From positions 62,001 through 126,000 of the forward strand of contig NZ_JACYFR010000001.1 of assembly GCF_014837175.1 (NCBI RefSeq): 64,000 bases of DNA, written 5' to 3'. A program made the translations under genes and the position numbers. Shown piece after piece: positions 38,489 through 45,859 of this stretch (position 1 is its first letter; the number at the start of each line of letters is the position of its first letter). The notes beneath the pieces were generated by a model. It was given only the letters and a program-made list of their open reading frames with translations. It was not told the origin of the DNA and made no database searches. The stretch comes from Cellulomonas sp. JH27-2. Lineage in GTDB: Bacteria > Actinomycetota > Actinomycetes > Actinomycetales > Cellulomonadaceae.

Positions 38489-39052
38489 TCAGCGTCCGAG
38501 CGCGGCGGCGACGACGGTCCGGGCGTGCGCGCGCACGTCCCGCCCCTCGCTGAGGGCGGCCACCGCGGCGCCGTCGACGAGCGCGACGAGCACGGCGGCC
38601 GGCAGCGGCAGGCCCAGGGCGTCGACGGCGGCGTCCAACCCGGACCGGCCCTCGGCGTAGGCGGCAGCCAGCGTCGCCGACGCACCCGCGCCGACGAGGT
38701 GCACGTAGTGGCTGCTCACGTCGCCCACCGGCAGCACGGCGTCGACGAGCACGCCGACGGCACCGTTGTCGGACCCGTCGTCGGACCCGTCGCCCGTCGC
38801 CGCACCGGCGCGCCCCGCGACCGTCGCGCGCGCGTGCTCGGCCCACCGCCGGGCGACCTCCTGCCCGGCCGCCGCGAGCAGCTCGTCGAGGTCGGCGAAG
38901 TAGTAGGTCGTCGCGGAGAGCGACGCGCCGGCGCGCGCGGCGACGGCCCGGTGGCTCACGGCGCCCGGCCCCTGCTCGACGAGGAGCTCGACCGTCGCGG
39001 CGACCAGCGCGTCCCGACGCAGGGCTCCCCGCGCCCGCCGACCGTCGCTCAC
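38489..39052 (-). CDS. TetR-family transcriptional regulator
   Basis: A 187-residue repressor-type protein. The N-terminal DNA-binding domain includes DALVAATVELLVEQGPGAVS, then the HTH RAVAARAGASLSATTYYFAD, a very typical TetR recognition helix. The C-terminal ligand domain is not informative. It is coupled to the upstream SMR exporter gene by a GTGA overlap, and a perfect palindrome lies just ahead of that gene, so it most likely controls the exporter and possibly its neighbours. Confidence 0.9.
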   Translation of the reverse strand: MSDGRRARGALRRDALVAATVELLVEQGPGAVSHRAVAARAGASLSATTYYFADLDELLAAAGQEVARRWAEHARATVAGRAGAATGDGSDDGSDNGAVGVLVDAVLPVGDVSSHYVHLVGAGASATLAAAYAEGRSGLDAAVDALGLPLPAAVLVALVDGAAVAALSEGRDVRAHARTVVAAALGR

Positions 39053-39375
39053 GCGTGCGCCGACCCGGACAGGTTGAGGCCGACGACGCCCGCGATGATC
39101 AGGAGGATCGAGGCGACCTTGAGCAGCGAGGCCGGCTCGCCCAGCACCGTCATCCCCAGCACGGCGGTGGTCACGGCCCCGATCCCCACCCACACCGCGT
39201 ACGCGGACCCGACCGGCAGCGACCGCAGCGCGAACGCCAGTCCGGCCATGCTCGCAGCGAGCAGCACGACGAACGAGACGGACGGCCACAACCGGCTGAA
39301 CCCGTCGGAGGCCTTGAGCGACAACGCCCAGCCCGCTTCCAGCAGACCCGACACGACCAGCACGCCCCACGCCAT
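39049..39375 (-). CDS. SMR-family exporter of the SugE/Gdx type
   Basis: A 108-residue four-helix small multidrug resistance protein. The pattern GLLEAGWALSLKASDGFSRL, with the conserved transport Glu followed by a Trp, resembles SugE/Gdx guanidinium exporters more than EmrE. LPVGSAYAVWVGIGAVTTAV is the second signature. It should export small cations by proton exchange. The ATG has GAGGTG upstream. It forms a coupled pair with the TetR gene and is divergent from menB. I saw no guanidine riboswitch in its leader. Confidence 0.88.
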   Translation of the reverse strand: MAWGVLVVSGLLEAGWALSLKASDGFSRLWPSVSFVVLLAASMAGLAFALRSLPVGSAYAVWVGIGAVTTAVLGMTVLGEPASLLKVASILLIIAGVVGLNLSGSAHA

Positions 39376-39433
39376 GACACACCTCAAGCTTTCGAGCGCG
39401 CACCGGGTGACAGGTCCGCCGTCGTGCGCACTT

Positions 39434-39453
39434 TCTGGTACGACCGTACCAGA
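39434..39453. promoter_or_regulatory. Perfect 20-bp palindromic operator between gdx-tetR and menB
   Basis: TCTGGTACG-AC-CGTACCAGA has two perfect 9-bp arms around a 2-bp centre, the usual form of a TetR-family operator. It lies 59 bases before the SMR ATG and overlaps the expected -35 region of menB, whose -10 is at 39465-39470. The TetR protein encoded two genes away is the obvious binder. Confidence 0.7.
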
Positions 39454-39464
39454 TTTGTCCCGAC

Positions 39465-39470
39465 TAGGCT
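39465..39470 (+). promoter_or_regulatory. -10 box of menB, leaderless arrangement
   Basis: TAGGCT ends seven bases before the GTG start of menB and no Shine-Dalgarno sequence is present. The -35 region would fall inside the palindrome just upstream. Confidence 0.5.
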
Positions 39471-39477
39471 GAACCCC

Positions 39478-40425
39478 GTGAACGCACCGCTGCCCGACCG
39501 CGTGTCCGAGACGTTCGACCCGACGCGGTGGCGCACCGTGGACGGGTTCGAGGACCTCACCGACCTCACCTACCACCGCGGTGTCGACCGGACCGGCGCG
39601 GAGCCGCGCGACCTGCCCGTCGTCCGCGTCGCGTTCGACCGTCCCGAGGTCCGCAACGCGTTCCGCCCGCACACCGTCGACGAGCTCTACCGCGTGCTCG
39701 ACCACGCCCGCATGACGTCGTCCGTCGGGACCGTCCTGCTCACCGGCAACGGCCCCAGCCCGCGCGACGGTGGCTGGGCGTTCTGCAGCGGCGGCGACCA
39801 GCGCATCCGCGGCCGCGACGGGTACAGGTACGCGGAGGGCGAGCAGGCGCAGGACGTCGACCCGGCCCGCGCCGGTCGGCTGCACATCCTCGAGGTCCAG
39901 CGCCTCATGCGGACCATGCCGAAGGTCGTCGTCGCGCTGGTGGGAGGCTGGGCCGCGGGCGGCGGCCACTCGCTGCACGTCGTCGCCGACCTGACCATTG
40001 CGAGCCGCGAGCACGCGCGCTTCATGCAGACCGACGCCAACGTCGGCTCGTTCGACGGCGGCTACGGCTCCGCGCTCCTGGCCCGTCAGGTGGGAGACAA
40101 GCGCGCGCGAGAGATCTTCTTCCTGGCCCGGGAGTACTCGGCCGACGACGCCCTGGCCTGGGGAGCCGTCAACGACGTCGTCCCCCACGCCGAGCTCGAG
40201 GAGGCCGGCCTGGAGTACGCGCGCATCATCGCGACCAAGTCCCCGCAGGCCATCCGGATGCTGAAGTTTGCCTTCAACCTGGCCGACGACGGCCTGGCCG
40301 GCCAGCAGGTCTTCGCCGGCGAGGCCACGCGGCTGGCCTACATGACCGACGAGGCCGTCGAGGGGCGCGACGCGTTCCTGCAGCGCCGCGACCCGGACTG
40401 GTCAGGCTTCGGCTACGCGTTCTAG
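39478..40425 (+). CDS. menB: 1,4-dihydroxy-2-naphthoyl-CoA synthase (MenB)
   Basis: A 315-residue crotonase-fold enzyme closing the second ring of the naphthoquinone. Family motifs include AFCSGGDQRIRGRDGYRY, the oxyanion-hole region GWAAGGGHSLHVVADLTIAS, TDANVGSFDGGYGSALLARQ with the catalytic Asp/Tyr environment, and a C-terminus FLQRRDPDWSGFGYAF. The GTG start fits a -10 box seven bases upstream. The reading frame is open further upstream but overlaps the exporter gene and does not encode a conserved protein. Confidence 0.96.
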   Translation: MNAPLPDRVSETFDPTRWRTVDGFEDLTDLTYHRGVDRTGAEPRDLPVVRVAFDRPEVRNAFRPHTVDELYRVLDHARMTSSVGTVLLTGNGPSPRDGGWAFCSGGDQRIRGRDGYRYAEGEQAQDVDPARAGRLHILEVQRLMRTMPKVVVALVGGWAAGGGHSLHVVADLTIASREHARFMQTDANVGSFDGGYGSALLARQVGDKRAREIFFLAREYSADDALAWGAVNDVVPHAELEEAGLEYARIIATKSPQAIRMLKFAFNLADDGLAGQQVFAGEATRLAYMTDEAVEGRDAFLQRRDPDWSGFGYAF

Positions 40426-40577
40426 CGAGTCGCCATCGCCCAGGAGGCCAGGCCCACGAGCTGGGCGACGAGCGCGGCAGCGCCGATCACCAGGCCCAGC
40501 AGGATCAGGCCGGACACGACGACCGCGCCCAGCGATGAGGTGTCGTGCTCGTGGTGGTCCGGCTGCGTCGTGGTCAT
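40422..40577 (-). CDS. Small single-span membrane protein, unknown function
   Basis: A 51-residue protein with a His/Asp-rich N-terminus (MTTTQPDHHEHDTSSLG) and one long hydrophobic helix (VVVSGLILLGLVIGAAALVA). I do not recognise a family. The ATG lies six bases after GACGCT, a -10-like box, in line with other leaderless genes nearby. Its stop overlaps the end of convergent menB by four bases. Confidence 0.55.
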   Translation of the reverse strand: MTTTQPDHHEHDTSSLGAVVVSGLILLGLVIGAAALVAQLVGLASWAMATR

Positions 40578-40674
40578 GCGACCAGCGTCGTCCGCGGTCG
40601 CCGCGCCGGGCATCGGCCCCGGGGCGCGACCCGGCGCGCCCGCCGTCAGACCGCGGGCGCGCCGGCGTCAGACC

Positions 40675-41745
40675 TCAGGACGACACCTTGAACGACCCGT
40701 CCTCCTTCGGGACGAGCTCCACCCACGTGTTCCCCGGCGCCAGCAGCGCGGGCGACCCGTCGGACAGGAACAGCCGCAGCGGCTCGTCCTTCGCCTTCTT
40801 CTTCCACGTGACGGCCACCGTCTTGCCGCCCGTCGCGACCAGGCCCTTGCCGGAGCCGACCAGGTCGTAGGTCGGGACGGGGGCGCCGCCCTGGGCGTTG
40901 AAGCCCGAGTCGGGGTGCTTCGCGACGATCGTGACCACGTTGGTCGCGGTCAGGCGCTTGCCGTCGCGGGCGGTCGCCGGGGTCGAGTCCTCGCTGCGGT
41001 TCCACTTCTTGGCCTTGGCGTCCCACGTCCACGAGGGGTGCGCGGCAGCGGACAGGGCGTAGGAGATCTTCGAGGTGCCCTTGCCGCCCCCGACTGCCGC
41101 GGCCTCGTCGGCCGAGCGCGCGAACAGGAACTGCTGACCGGGCGCGTCCTGGTGCTTGTCGTTGGCGCTCTTCCAGAACGTCTTGGGCGTGCCGTAGACG
41201 TTGTGCGGCGCGGCCCGGTCCGACGTGCGGTACATGCCGGCCGCGCCCGCGTCGTGGCTGATGGGCTGGATGCCGTTGGCGGCGACGAGCGGCAGGATGC
41301 CCTTCTGCCCGCCCGAGAACGCCAGCAGACCGTGCATGGGCGCCAGGATGATCGGGTCCATCGGGCGCACCGAGCGGATGGGGCCCACCTCGTCGGGCAC
41401 CTTCGACTGGAAGACCGCGATGAAGCGCGACACCTGGAACTCGACGACCGTCTCCCAGACGATGTCGGCCTGGTCGAGCCCCGTCTGCGGGCGGGCCTGG
41501 TGCGTGTTCTCGATCTTCACCGCGAGCGCGGGCCGGTTGACCGGCTTGCCCTCGACGCCGGTCAGCGGCCACGTGGGCGCGATCGACGGCGTGGGGGCGG
41601 GCGTCTTGTCCGCGACGACGGTCGGGGCGACCGTCACGGGCGAGGCCGTGGGCGCCGGGGAGTCCGAGCCGCCGCTGCAGGCGGTCAGGGTCAGGGCTGC
41701 TGCCCCGGCGAACGCGGCGGCGCTCCACACGGTCCGGCTGGTCAT
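40675..41745 (-). CDS. DUF3048 (YerB-like) lipoprotein
   Basis: A 356-residue exported lipoprotein. The signal peptide ends in a lipobox (LTLTACSGG, Cys at about residue 23), followed by a Pro/Thr/Val spacer. The body has the DUF3048 features NRPALAVKIENTHQARPQTG, DIVWETVVEFQVSRFIAVF and VGPIRSVRPMDPIILAPM, with a C-terminal WTWDAKAKKWNRSEDSTPA region. Function is unknown, although the fold occurs in many Gram-positive envelopes. AGGGAGAACC precedes the ATG. The 261-base gap to menE holds a CGGGCGC-ctt-GCGCCCG hairpin (41823-41839) and the menE -10, nothing else I recognise. Confidence 0.88.
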   Translation of the reverse strand: MTSRTVWSAAAFAGAAALTLTACSGGSDSPAPTASPVTVAPTVVADKTPAPTPSIAPTWPLTGVEGKPVNRPALAVKIENTHQARPQTGLDQADIVWETVVEFQVSRFIAVFQSKVPDEVGPIRSVRPMDPIILAPMHGLLAFSGGQKGILPLVAANGIQPISHDAGAAGMYRTSDRAAPHNVYGTPKTFWKSANDKHQDAPGQQFLFARSADEAAAVGGGKGTSKISYALSAAAHPSWTWDAKAKKWNRSEDSTPATARDGKRLTATNVVTIVAKHPDSGFNAQGGAPVPTYDLVGSGKGLVATGGKTVAVTWKKKAKDEPLRLFLSDGSPALLAPGNTWVELVPKEDGSFKVSS

Positions 41746-41994
41746 CGGTTCTCCCTGGGCGTTCGGTCTGGCTTCGGTGCGCACGTGGGCACCGGTCAGG
41801 CGGGTCACGGGACTGGCACGGTCGGGCGCCTTGCGCCCGGGGACAAGGCTGACACACGCCGGGCGACGACCGTGCCATCACCGCGCCGCACGCCGGGCGA
41901 GTCCTGGCGCACGTCGCGCACGGGGTCCGCGTGAGTCCCCGGCGGGAGCCGGGCGCCGTGACGACGACTGCGCGCCACTACCGTCAGCGCGGCC

Positions 41995-42000
41995 TACGCT
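41995..42000 (+). promoter_or_regulatory. -10 box of menE-menA, leaderless arrangement
   Basis: TACGCT ends six bases before the menE ATG with no separate ribosome-binding site. It would drive both menE and the overlapping menA gene. Confidence 0.5.
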
Positions 42001-42006
42001 GGTGGG

Positions 42007-43158
42007 ATGACCCGGCCGCTGCGCGACGTGCCCGCGCAGGCGGAGCCGCTGCTCGCAGCGCTGGAGCCGGCTCTGGACGGTCGCGGGCCCGCGGTGGCGC
42101 CCGTGCCCGACGAGCACCGCGACGCGTCGCACGCGACGAAGGCCCCGGGCGTGCCCGACGAGGTCGCGGTCGTCGTGCGCACGTCCGGCTCGACCGGCGA
42201 CTCCCGCGCGGTGATGCTGGGCGGCGAGGCGCTGCGCGCGTCGGCGGGCGCCACGTACGACCGCCTGGCGGGCCCGGGCCGGTGGTTGCTGGCGCTGCCG
42301 GCCGAGCACGTCGCGGGCATCCAGGTGCTGGTCCGGTCCGTGCTGGCGGGCACGACGCCCGTCGTGATGGACGCGGGCCCGTTCCGGTCGGCGGGCTTCG
42401 TCGCCGCGACCGCACGCCTGGGCGCCGGGACTCGGTACACATCCCTGGTCCCCACCCAGCTCGTCCGCCTGCTCGACGACGAGGCCGCCCGCGCCGCGCT
42501 CGCCACGTACGACGCCGTCCTGCTCGGCGGTGCGGCGGCACCGGCGGCGCTGCTCGATGCCGCGCGCTCGTCGGGCGCCCGCATCGTCACGACCTACGGG
42601 ATGTCGGAGACCTGCGGCGGCTGCGTCTACGACGGCGTCCCGCTGGACGGCGTCGAGGTGACGCTCGACGACGGCGTCGTGGAGCTCGCCGGCCCCGTGC
42701 TGGCCACCGGCTATCTTGGTCGGCCCGACCTGGACGCGCAGGCCTTCGTCCACCGCGACGGCGGGCGGCACCTGCGCACGTCGGACCTCGGCACGCTCGA
42801 CGACGGCGTGCTGCGGATCCTCGGCCGCGTCGACGACGTCATCGTGACGGGCGGCGCCAAGGTCGCGCCCGCCGCGGTCGAGGACGTCGTCGCAACCCTG
42901 CCCAGCGTCGCGGAGGTGTGCGTCGTGGGCGTGCCCGACGACGAGTGGGGGCACGCCGTCGTGGCGGCCGTCGTGCCCGCCGGCGCCCCTCCGACGCTCG
43001 ACGAGGTCCGCGCCCTCGTCGCCGCCCGCCTGGGGCCTCGCCACGCTCCGCGCCGGCTCGTCCTGCGCGACCACCTGCCCCACCGCGGCATCGGCAAGCC
43101 CGACCGCCGTGCGCTCGTCCGCGAGCTGACCGACCCCACTCCCCGGAGGACCCTGTGA
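42007..43158 (+). CDS. menE: o-succinylbenzoate-CoA ligase (MenE)
   Basis: A 383-residue adenylate-forming enzyme, short compared with the usual ~480-500 residues but typical of the compact actinobacterial MenE. ATP-binding motif VVRTSGSTGDSRAV, the acyl-AMP motif VTTYGMSETCGGCVYDG, the hinge Asp region RTSDLGTLDDGVLRILGRVD, and the catalytic Lys near the C-terminus in HRGIGKPDRRAL are all present. It activates o-succinylbenzoate for MenB. The stop overlaps the menA start by four bases (GTGA). Confidence 0.92.
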   Translation: MTRPLRDVPAQAEPLLAALEPALDGRGPAVAPVPDEHRDASHATKAPGVPDEVAVVVRTSGSTGDSRAVMLGGEALRASAGATYDRLAGPGRWLLALPAEHVAGIQVLVRSVLAGTTPVVMDAGPFRSAGFVAATARLGAGTRYTSLVPTQLVRLLDDEAARAALATYDAVLLGGAAAPAALLDAARSSGARIVTTYGMSETCGGCVYDGVPLDGVEVTLDDGVVELAGPVLATGYLGRPDLDAQAFVHRDGGRHLRTSDLGTLDDGVLRILGRVDDVIVTGGAKVAPAAVEDVVATLPSVAEVCVVGVPDDEWGHAVVAAVVPAGAPPTLDEVRALVAARLGPRHAPRRLVLRDHLPHRGIGKPDRRALVRELTDPTPRRTL

Positions 43159-44024
43159 CGACCGCCCACGACTGGGTTGCCGGCGCCCGCCTGCGCACCC
43201 TGCCCGCCGCCGCCGCGCCCGTCCTGGTCGGCACGGGCGCGGCCGCCCAGCTCGACTCCGAGCACCTGGGCCGGGCGCTGCTCGCGCTCGGCGTCGCGCT
43301 CGCGCTGCAGGTGGGCGTCAACTACGCGAACGACTACTCCGACGGCATCCGCGGCACGGACGTGGACCGCGTGGGACCGATGCGGCTGACCGCGTCGGGC
43401 ACGGCGACCCCCCGGTCGGTCAAGACGGCGGCGTTCGCGTGCTTCGGCGTCGCGGCGCTGCTGGGCCTGTGGCTGGTCGCCCTGTCCGGGCAGTGGTGGC
43501 TGATCCTGCTGGGCATCGCGTCGATCGTCGCCGCCTGGTACTACACGGGCGGCAAGAACCCGTACGGCTACCGCGGGCTGGGCGAGGTGGGCGTGTTCGT
43601 GTTCTTCGGCCTCGTCGCGGTGCTCGGCACCACGTACACGCAGGCGGGACGGCTGTCGTGGCCGGCCTGGGTGGGGGCCGTGGCCGTCGGCCTGCTCGCG
43701 TGCGCGCTGCTCATGGTCAACAACCTGCGCGACGTGCCCACCGACGCCCTCGTCGGCAAGCGCACCCTGGCCGTGCGGCTGGGCGAGCACCGCGCCCGAC
43801 GCGCCTACGCGGGCCTGGTGATCGTCCCCGTGCTGCTCGGCGTCGCGTGCTCGTTCGCGTCGCCGTGGTGCCTGTTCGTCTCGATCCTGCTGCTGCCCGC
43901 GATCATCCTGGCGGTCACGGTGCTCGTCGGCGCCCGCGGGCGGGCCCTGGTCCCCGTGCTCGCCGCGACGGGGATGCTCGAGCTCGCGTTCGGGATACTG
44001 CTGGGGTTGACCCTGGCGCTGTAG
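43155..44024 (+). CDS. menA: 1,4-dihydroxy-2-naphthoate polyprenyltransferase (MenA)
   Basis: A 289-residue UbiA-family membrane enzyme that joins the naphthoate ring to the polyprenyl chain. The first Asp-rich motif is in NYANDYSDGIRGTDVDR and the second in NNLRDVPTDALVGKRTLAVR. Eight to nine helices are predicted. The GTG start (VTTAHDWVAGARLRTLP) is fixed by the overlap with menE. The product of this enzyme is demethylmenaquinone, the substrate of MenG elsewhere in the window. Confidence 0.95.
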   Translation: MTTAHDWVAGARLRTLPAAAAPVLVGTGAAAQLDSEHLGRALLALGVALALQVGVNYANDYSDGIRGTDVDRVGPMRLTASGTATPRSVKTAAFACFGVAALLGLWLVALSGQWWLILLGIASIVAAWYYTGGKNPYGYRGLGEVGVFVFFGLVAVLGTTYTQAGRLSWPAWVGAVAVGLLACALLMVNNLRDVPTDALVGKRTLAVRLGEHRARRAYAGLVIVPVLLGVACSFASPWCLFVSILLLPAIILAVTVLVGARGRALVPVLAATGMLELAFGILLGLTLAL

Positions 44025-44028
44025 CGCG

Positions 44029-44334
44029 TCAGGCGTCGGAGCGCGGAGCCTGCTCGGGCTGCTGGGCGGCTCGGGCGGCGTCGTCGGCCGCGTCCTCGAG
44101 GTCCGCGTCGCGGTCCAGCGCGGTCTTGGCGCGCGCCGGCGCCCGCTCCGAGCGGGCCTGCACGTAGGCGGCAGCGGCGGCGCTCTGCTTGCCCAGCAGC
44201 ACGTACCCCAGCCCCCAGGCCAGGAACAGCGCGGCGAGCGGGGCGAGCCAGTCGCGCAGGCCGATCATCCAGAGGCCGACGGTGATGACGGCGAACAGGA
44301 GCAGGCGCAGAGCGGTGTAGACGACGACAGGCAC
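44029..44334 (-). CDS. DUF4229-type small membrane protein
   Basis: A 101-residue protein with two hydrophobic helices in the first 50 residues (LLLFAVITVGLWMIGL and WLAPLAALFLAWGLGYVLLG) and a charged tail (QARSERAPARAKTALDRDAD). It matches the DUF4229 pattern of actinobacteria, function unknown. The GTG start lies six bases after TACCCT on its strand. It is convergent with menA (gap of four bases). Confidence 0.78.
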   Translation of the reverse strand: MPVVVYTALRLLLFAVITVGLWMIGLRDWLAPLAALFLAWGLGYVLLGKQSAAAAAYVQARSERAPARAKTALDRDADLEDAADDAARAAQQPEQAPRSDA

Positions 44335-44340
44335 CCCTCC

Positions 44341-44346
44341 AGGGTA
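44341..44346 (-). promoter_or_regulatory. -10 box of the DUF4229 gene
   Basis: On the minus strand TACCCT ends six bases before the GTG start. The intervening GGAGGG could also act as a ribosome site if transcription began earlier, so leaderless status is less clear here. Confidence 0.4.
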
Positions 44347-44377
44347 GGTCAGCCCGTCACGTGGACCGAACGCGCAC

Positions 44378-44383
44378 TACCCT
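44378..44383 (+). promoter_or_regulatory. -10 box of the PLDc_N-like gene, leaderless arrangement
   Basis: TACCCT ends six bases before the ATG at 44390, with GACGGC between and no Shine-Dalgarno sequence. Confidence 0.45.
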
Positions 44384-44389
44384 GACGGC

Positions 44390-44710
44390 ATGCTGCGCAA
44401 CCTCGGGGTCCTGCTCCTCATCGGCCTGGTCGTCTACTGCGTCATCGACATCGTGCGCAGCGAGGCGCACGAGCGACTCGGCGTGCACCAGGCCCTGTGG
44501 ATCCTGCTCGTGGTCCTGTTCCCGCTGCTCGGGTCGGTCGTCTGGCTGGCCGTCAGCATCACGCGCCGCGGCCAGGCACAGCCGCGCCCCGCCGGCTGGG
44601 GCGCCACGACGTCGCGCGGCCCGTCGGCGCCCGACGACGACGACGAGTTCCTCTGGCGCCTGGACCAGGAGCGCCGCGAGAACCCCCCGAAGGACGACCC
44701 GAAGCCCTGA
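44390..44710 (+). CDS. PLDc N-terminal-domain small membrane protein
   Basis: A 106-residue protein with two hydrophobic segments (NLGVLLLIGLVVYCVIDIVR and LWILLVVLFPLLGSVVWLAV) and a hydrophilic tail (PDDDDEFLWRLDQERREN). The spacing with P-L-x-G-x-x-x-W/Y-L matches the phospholipase D nuclease N-terminal (PLDc_N) small proteins; there is no catalytic HKD domain. Function unknown. It converges on ccsB, with a long inverted repeat in the gap. Confidence 0.78.
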   Translation: MLRNLGVLLLIGLVVYCVIDIVRSEAHERLGVHQALWILLVVLFPLLGSVVWLAVSITRRGQAQPRPAGWGATTSRGPSAPDDDDEFLWRLDQERRENPPKDDPKP

Positions 44711-44748
44711 CCCGGCCACCACGCCCACCCGCACGTCCGCCCACCCGG

Positions 44749-44804
44749 CGAACCTGCGATCATTGGCGCCAAGACGTCAGATGACGTGCACGATCGCAGG
44801 TTCG
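44749..44804. terminator. Nested inverted repeat between convergent genes, probable bidirectional terminator
   Basis: CGAACCTGCGATC (44749-44761) pairs perfectly with GATCGCAGGTTCG (44792-44804). Inside the 30-base loop a second inverted repeat, ACGTCA-ga-TGACGT, is centred at 44780. It lies between the PLDc_N-like gene and ccsB, which converge. There is no T-tract. Confidence 0.55.
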
Positions 44805-44836
44805 GGATCGGGTCCTCGCTCGGAAACCGCTCGTGC

Positions 44837-45859
44837 TCAGAGGCCCGAGTACGAGTGCTTGCCGGTGACGAACAGATTGATGACCGTGAAGTTGGCGAGG
44901 ACGCAGGCGTAGCCGACGAAGACGAAGTACGCGGCCCGCCGTCCGCTCCAGCCGCGGGTGGTGCGCGCGTGCAGGTAGGCCGCGTAGACGACCCAGGCGA
45001 CGAACGTCCCGATCTCCTTGGGGTCCCAGCCCCAGTAGCGGCCCCACGCGTGCTCGGCCCAGATGGCACCGGCGATGAGCGTGAACGTCCACAGCACGAA
45101 CCCGACGGCGTTGAGCCGGAAGGACATGGCCTCGAGGCGACGCGCGTCGGGCACCTGCTCGAGCCACGCGAACCGCGGTCCGGTCACGGCCCAGCCGGAC
45201 AGCGCGCGGCGCATCCCGTCGCCGCGCGACCAGGGCGCGACCAGGTGGGAGTGGTCGTTCTCGCGGCCGTCGCGCAGCACCTGCAGCACCGCGGCGGCGA
45301 ACGCGACCGTGAAGATGCCCGTGGCGCTGATGGCGACGCCGACGTGCAGCACCAGCCAGTAGCTCTGCAGCGCGGGCTGGACGGCCTCGGCCTGGACGTA
45401 GAACTTGAGCAGCGCGGTCGCGAGGAACAGGACGGCGAGGCCCAGCACGACGACGCTGATGAACGGGATGGCGCGGCGGCGCTGCACGATCGCTAGCACC
45501 AGGGTCGCCATGAAGACGCCGACGAGCGTGAACTCGTACATGTTGGCGGTGGGCCAGCGGCCGGCGGCGATGCCGCGCAGCACGATGCCGCCGAACAGCA
45601 GCGCGACGCCCAGGAGGTGCGTCGACCGGGCGATGCCCTCGGCGCGGTGCGAGCGGTCGGGCGCGGCCTCGTCGGCCGATCCCGCTGCCGCGCTCACGGG
45701 GCCGCTGGACGCGCCGGCCATCGCCGGGACAGCGGCGCGCGTGCGCTTCTGGGCCTGCTCCGCGATGCGCGCCATGTCGACCGTGTAGGCGATCAGCGCG
45801 ATCGTGAAGGAGGTGGCGGCCGCCCACACCAGCAGGGTGCTCAGGTCACCGGTGTTCAT
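44837..45859 (-). CDS. ccsB: Cytochrome c biogenesis protein CcsB (CcsA/ResC type)
   Basis: A 340-residue haem-handling membrane protein of System II cytochrome c maturation. It carries the haem-binding WWD-type motif WAEHAWGRYWGWDPKEIG and later conserved His residues (YLHARTTRGW), with about eight helices. With ResB it forms the haem lyase that attaches haem to apocytochromes outside the membrane. ATG overlaps the resB stop by four bases. Confidence 0.94.
   Translation of the reverse strand: MNTGDLSTLLVWAAATSFTIALIAYTVDMARIAEQAQKRTRAAVPAMAGASSGPVSAAAGSADEAAPDRSHRAEGIARSTHLLGVALLFGGIVLRGIAAGRWPTANMYEFTLVGVFMATLVLAIVQRRRAIPFISVVVLGLAVLFLATALLKFYVQAEAVQPALQSYWLVLHVGVAISATGIFTVAFAAAVLQVLRDGRENDHSHLVAPWSRGDGMRRALSGWAVTGPRFAWLEQVPDARRLEAMSFRLNAVGFVLWTFTLIAGAIWAEHAWGRYWGWDPKEIGTFVAWVVYAAYLHARTTRGWSGRRAAYFVFVGYACVLANFTVINLFVTGKHSYSGL

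Noticed and set aside
39376..39477. A guanidine (mini-ykkC) riboswitch before the SugE/Gdx-type exporter
   Set aside because: The leader has one perfect palindrome but no pair of hairpins with ACGR loops; a TetR operator explains it better.
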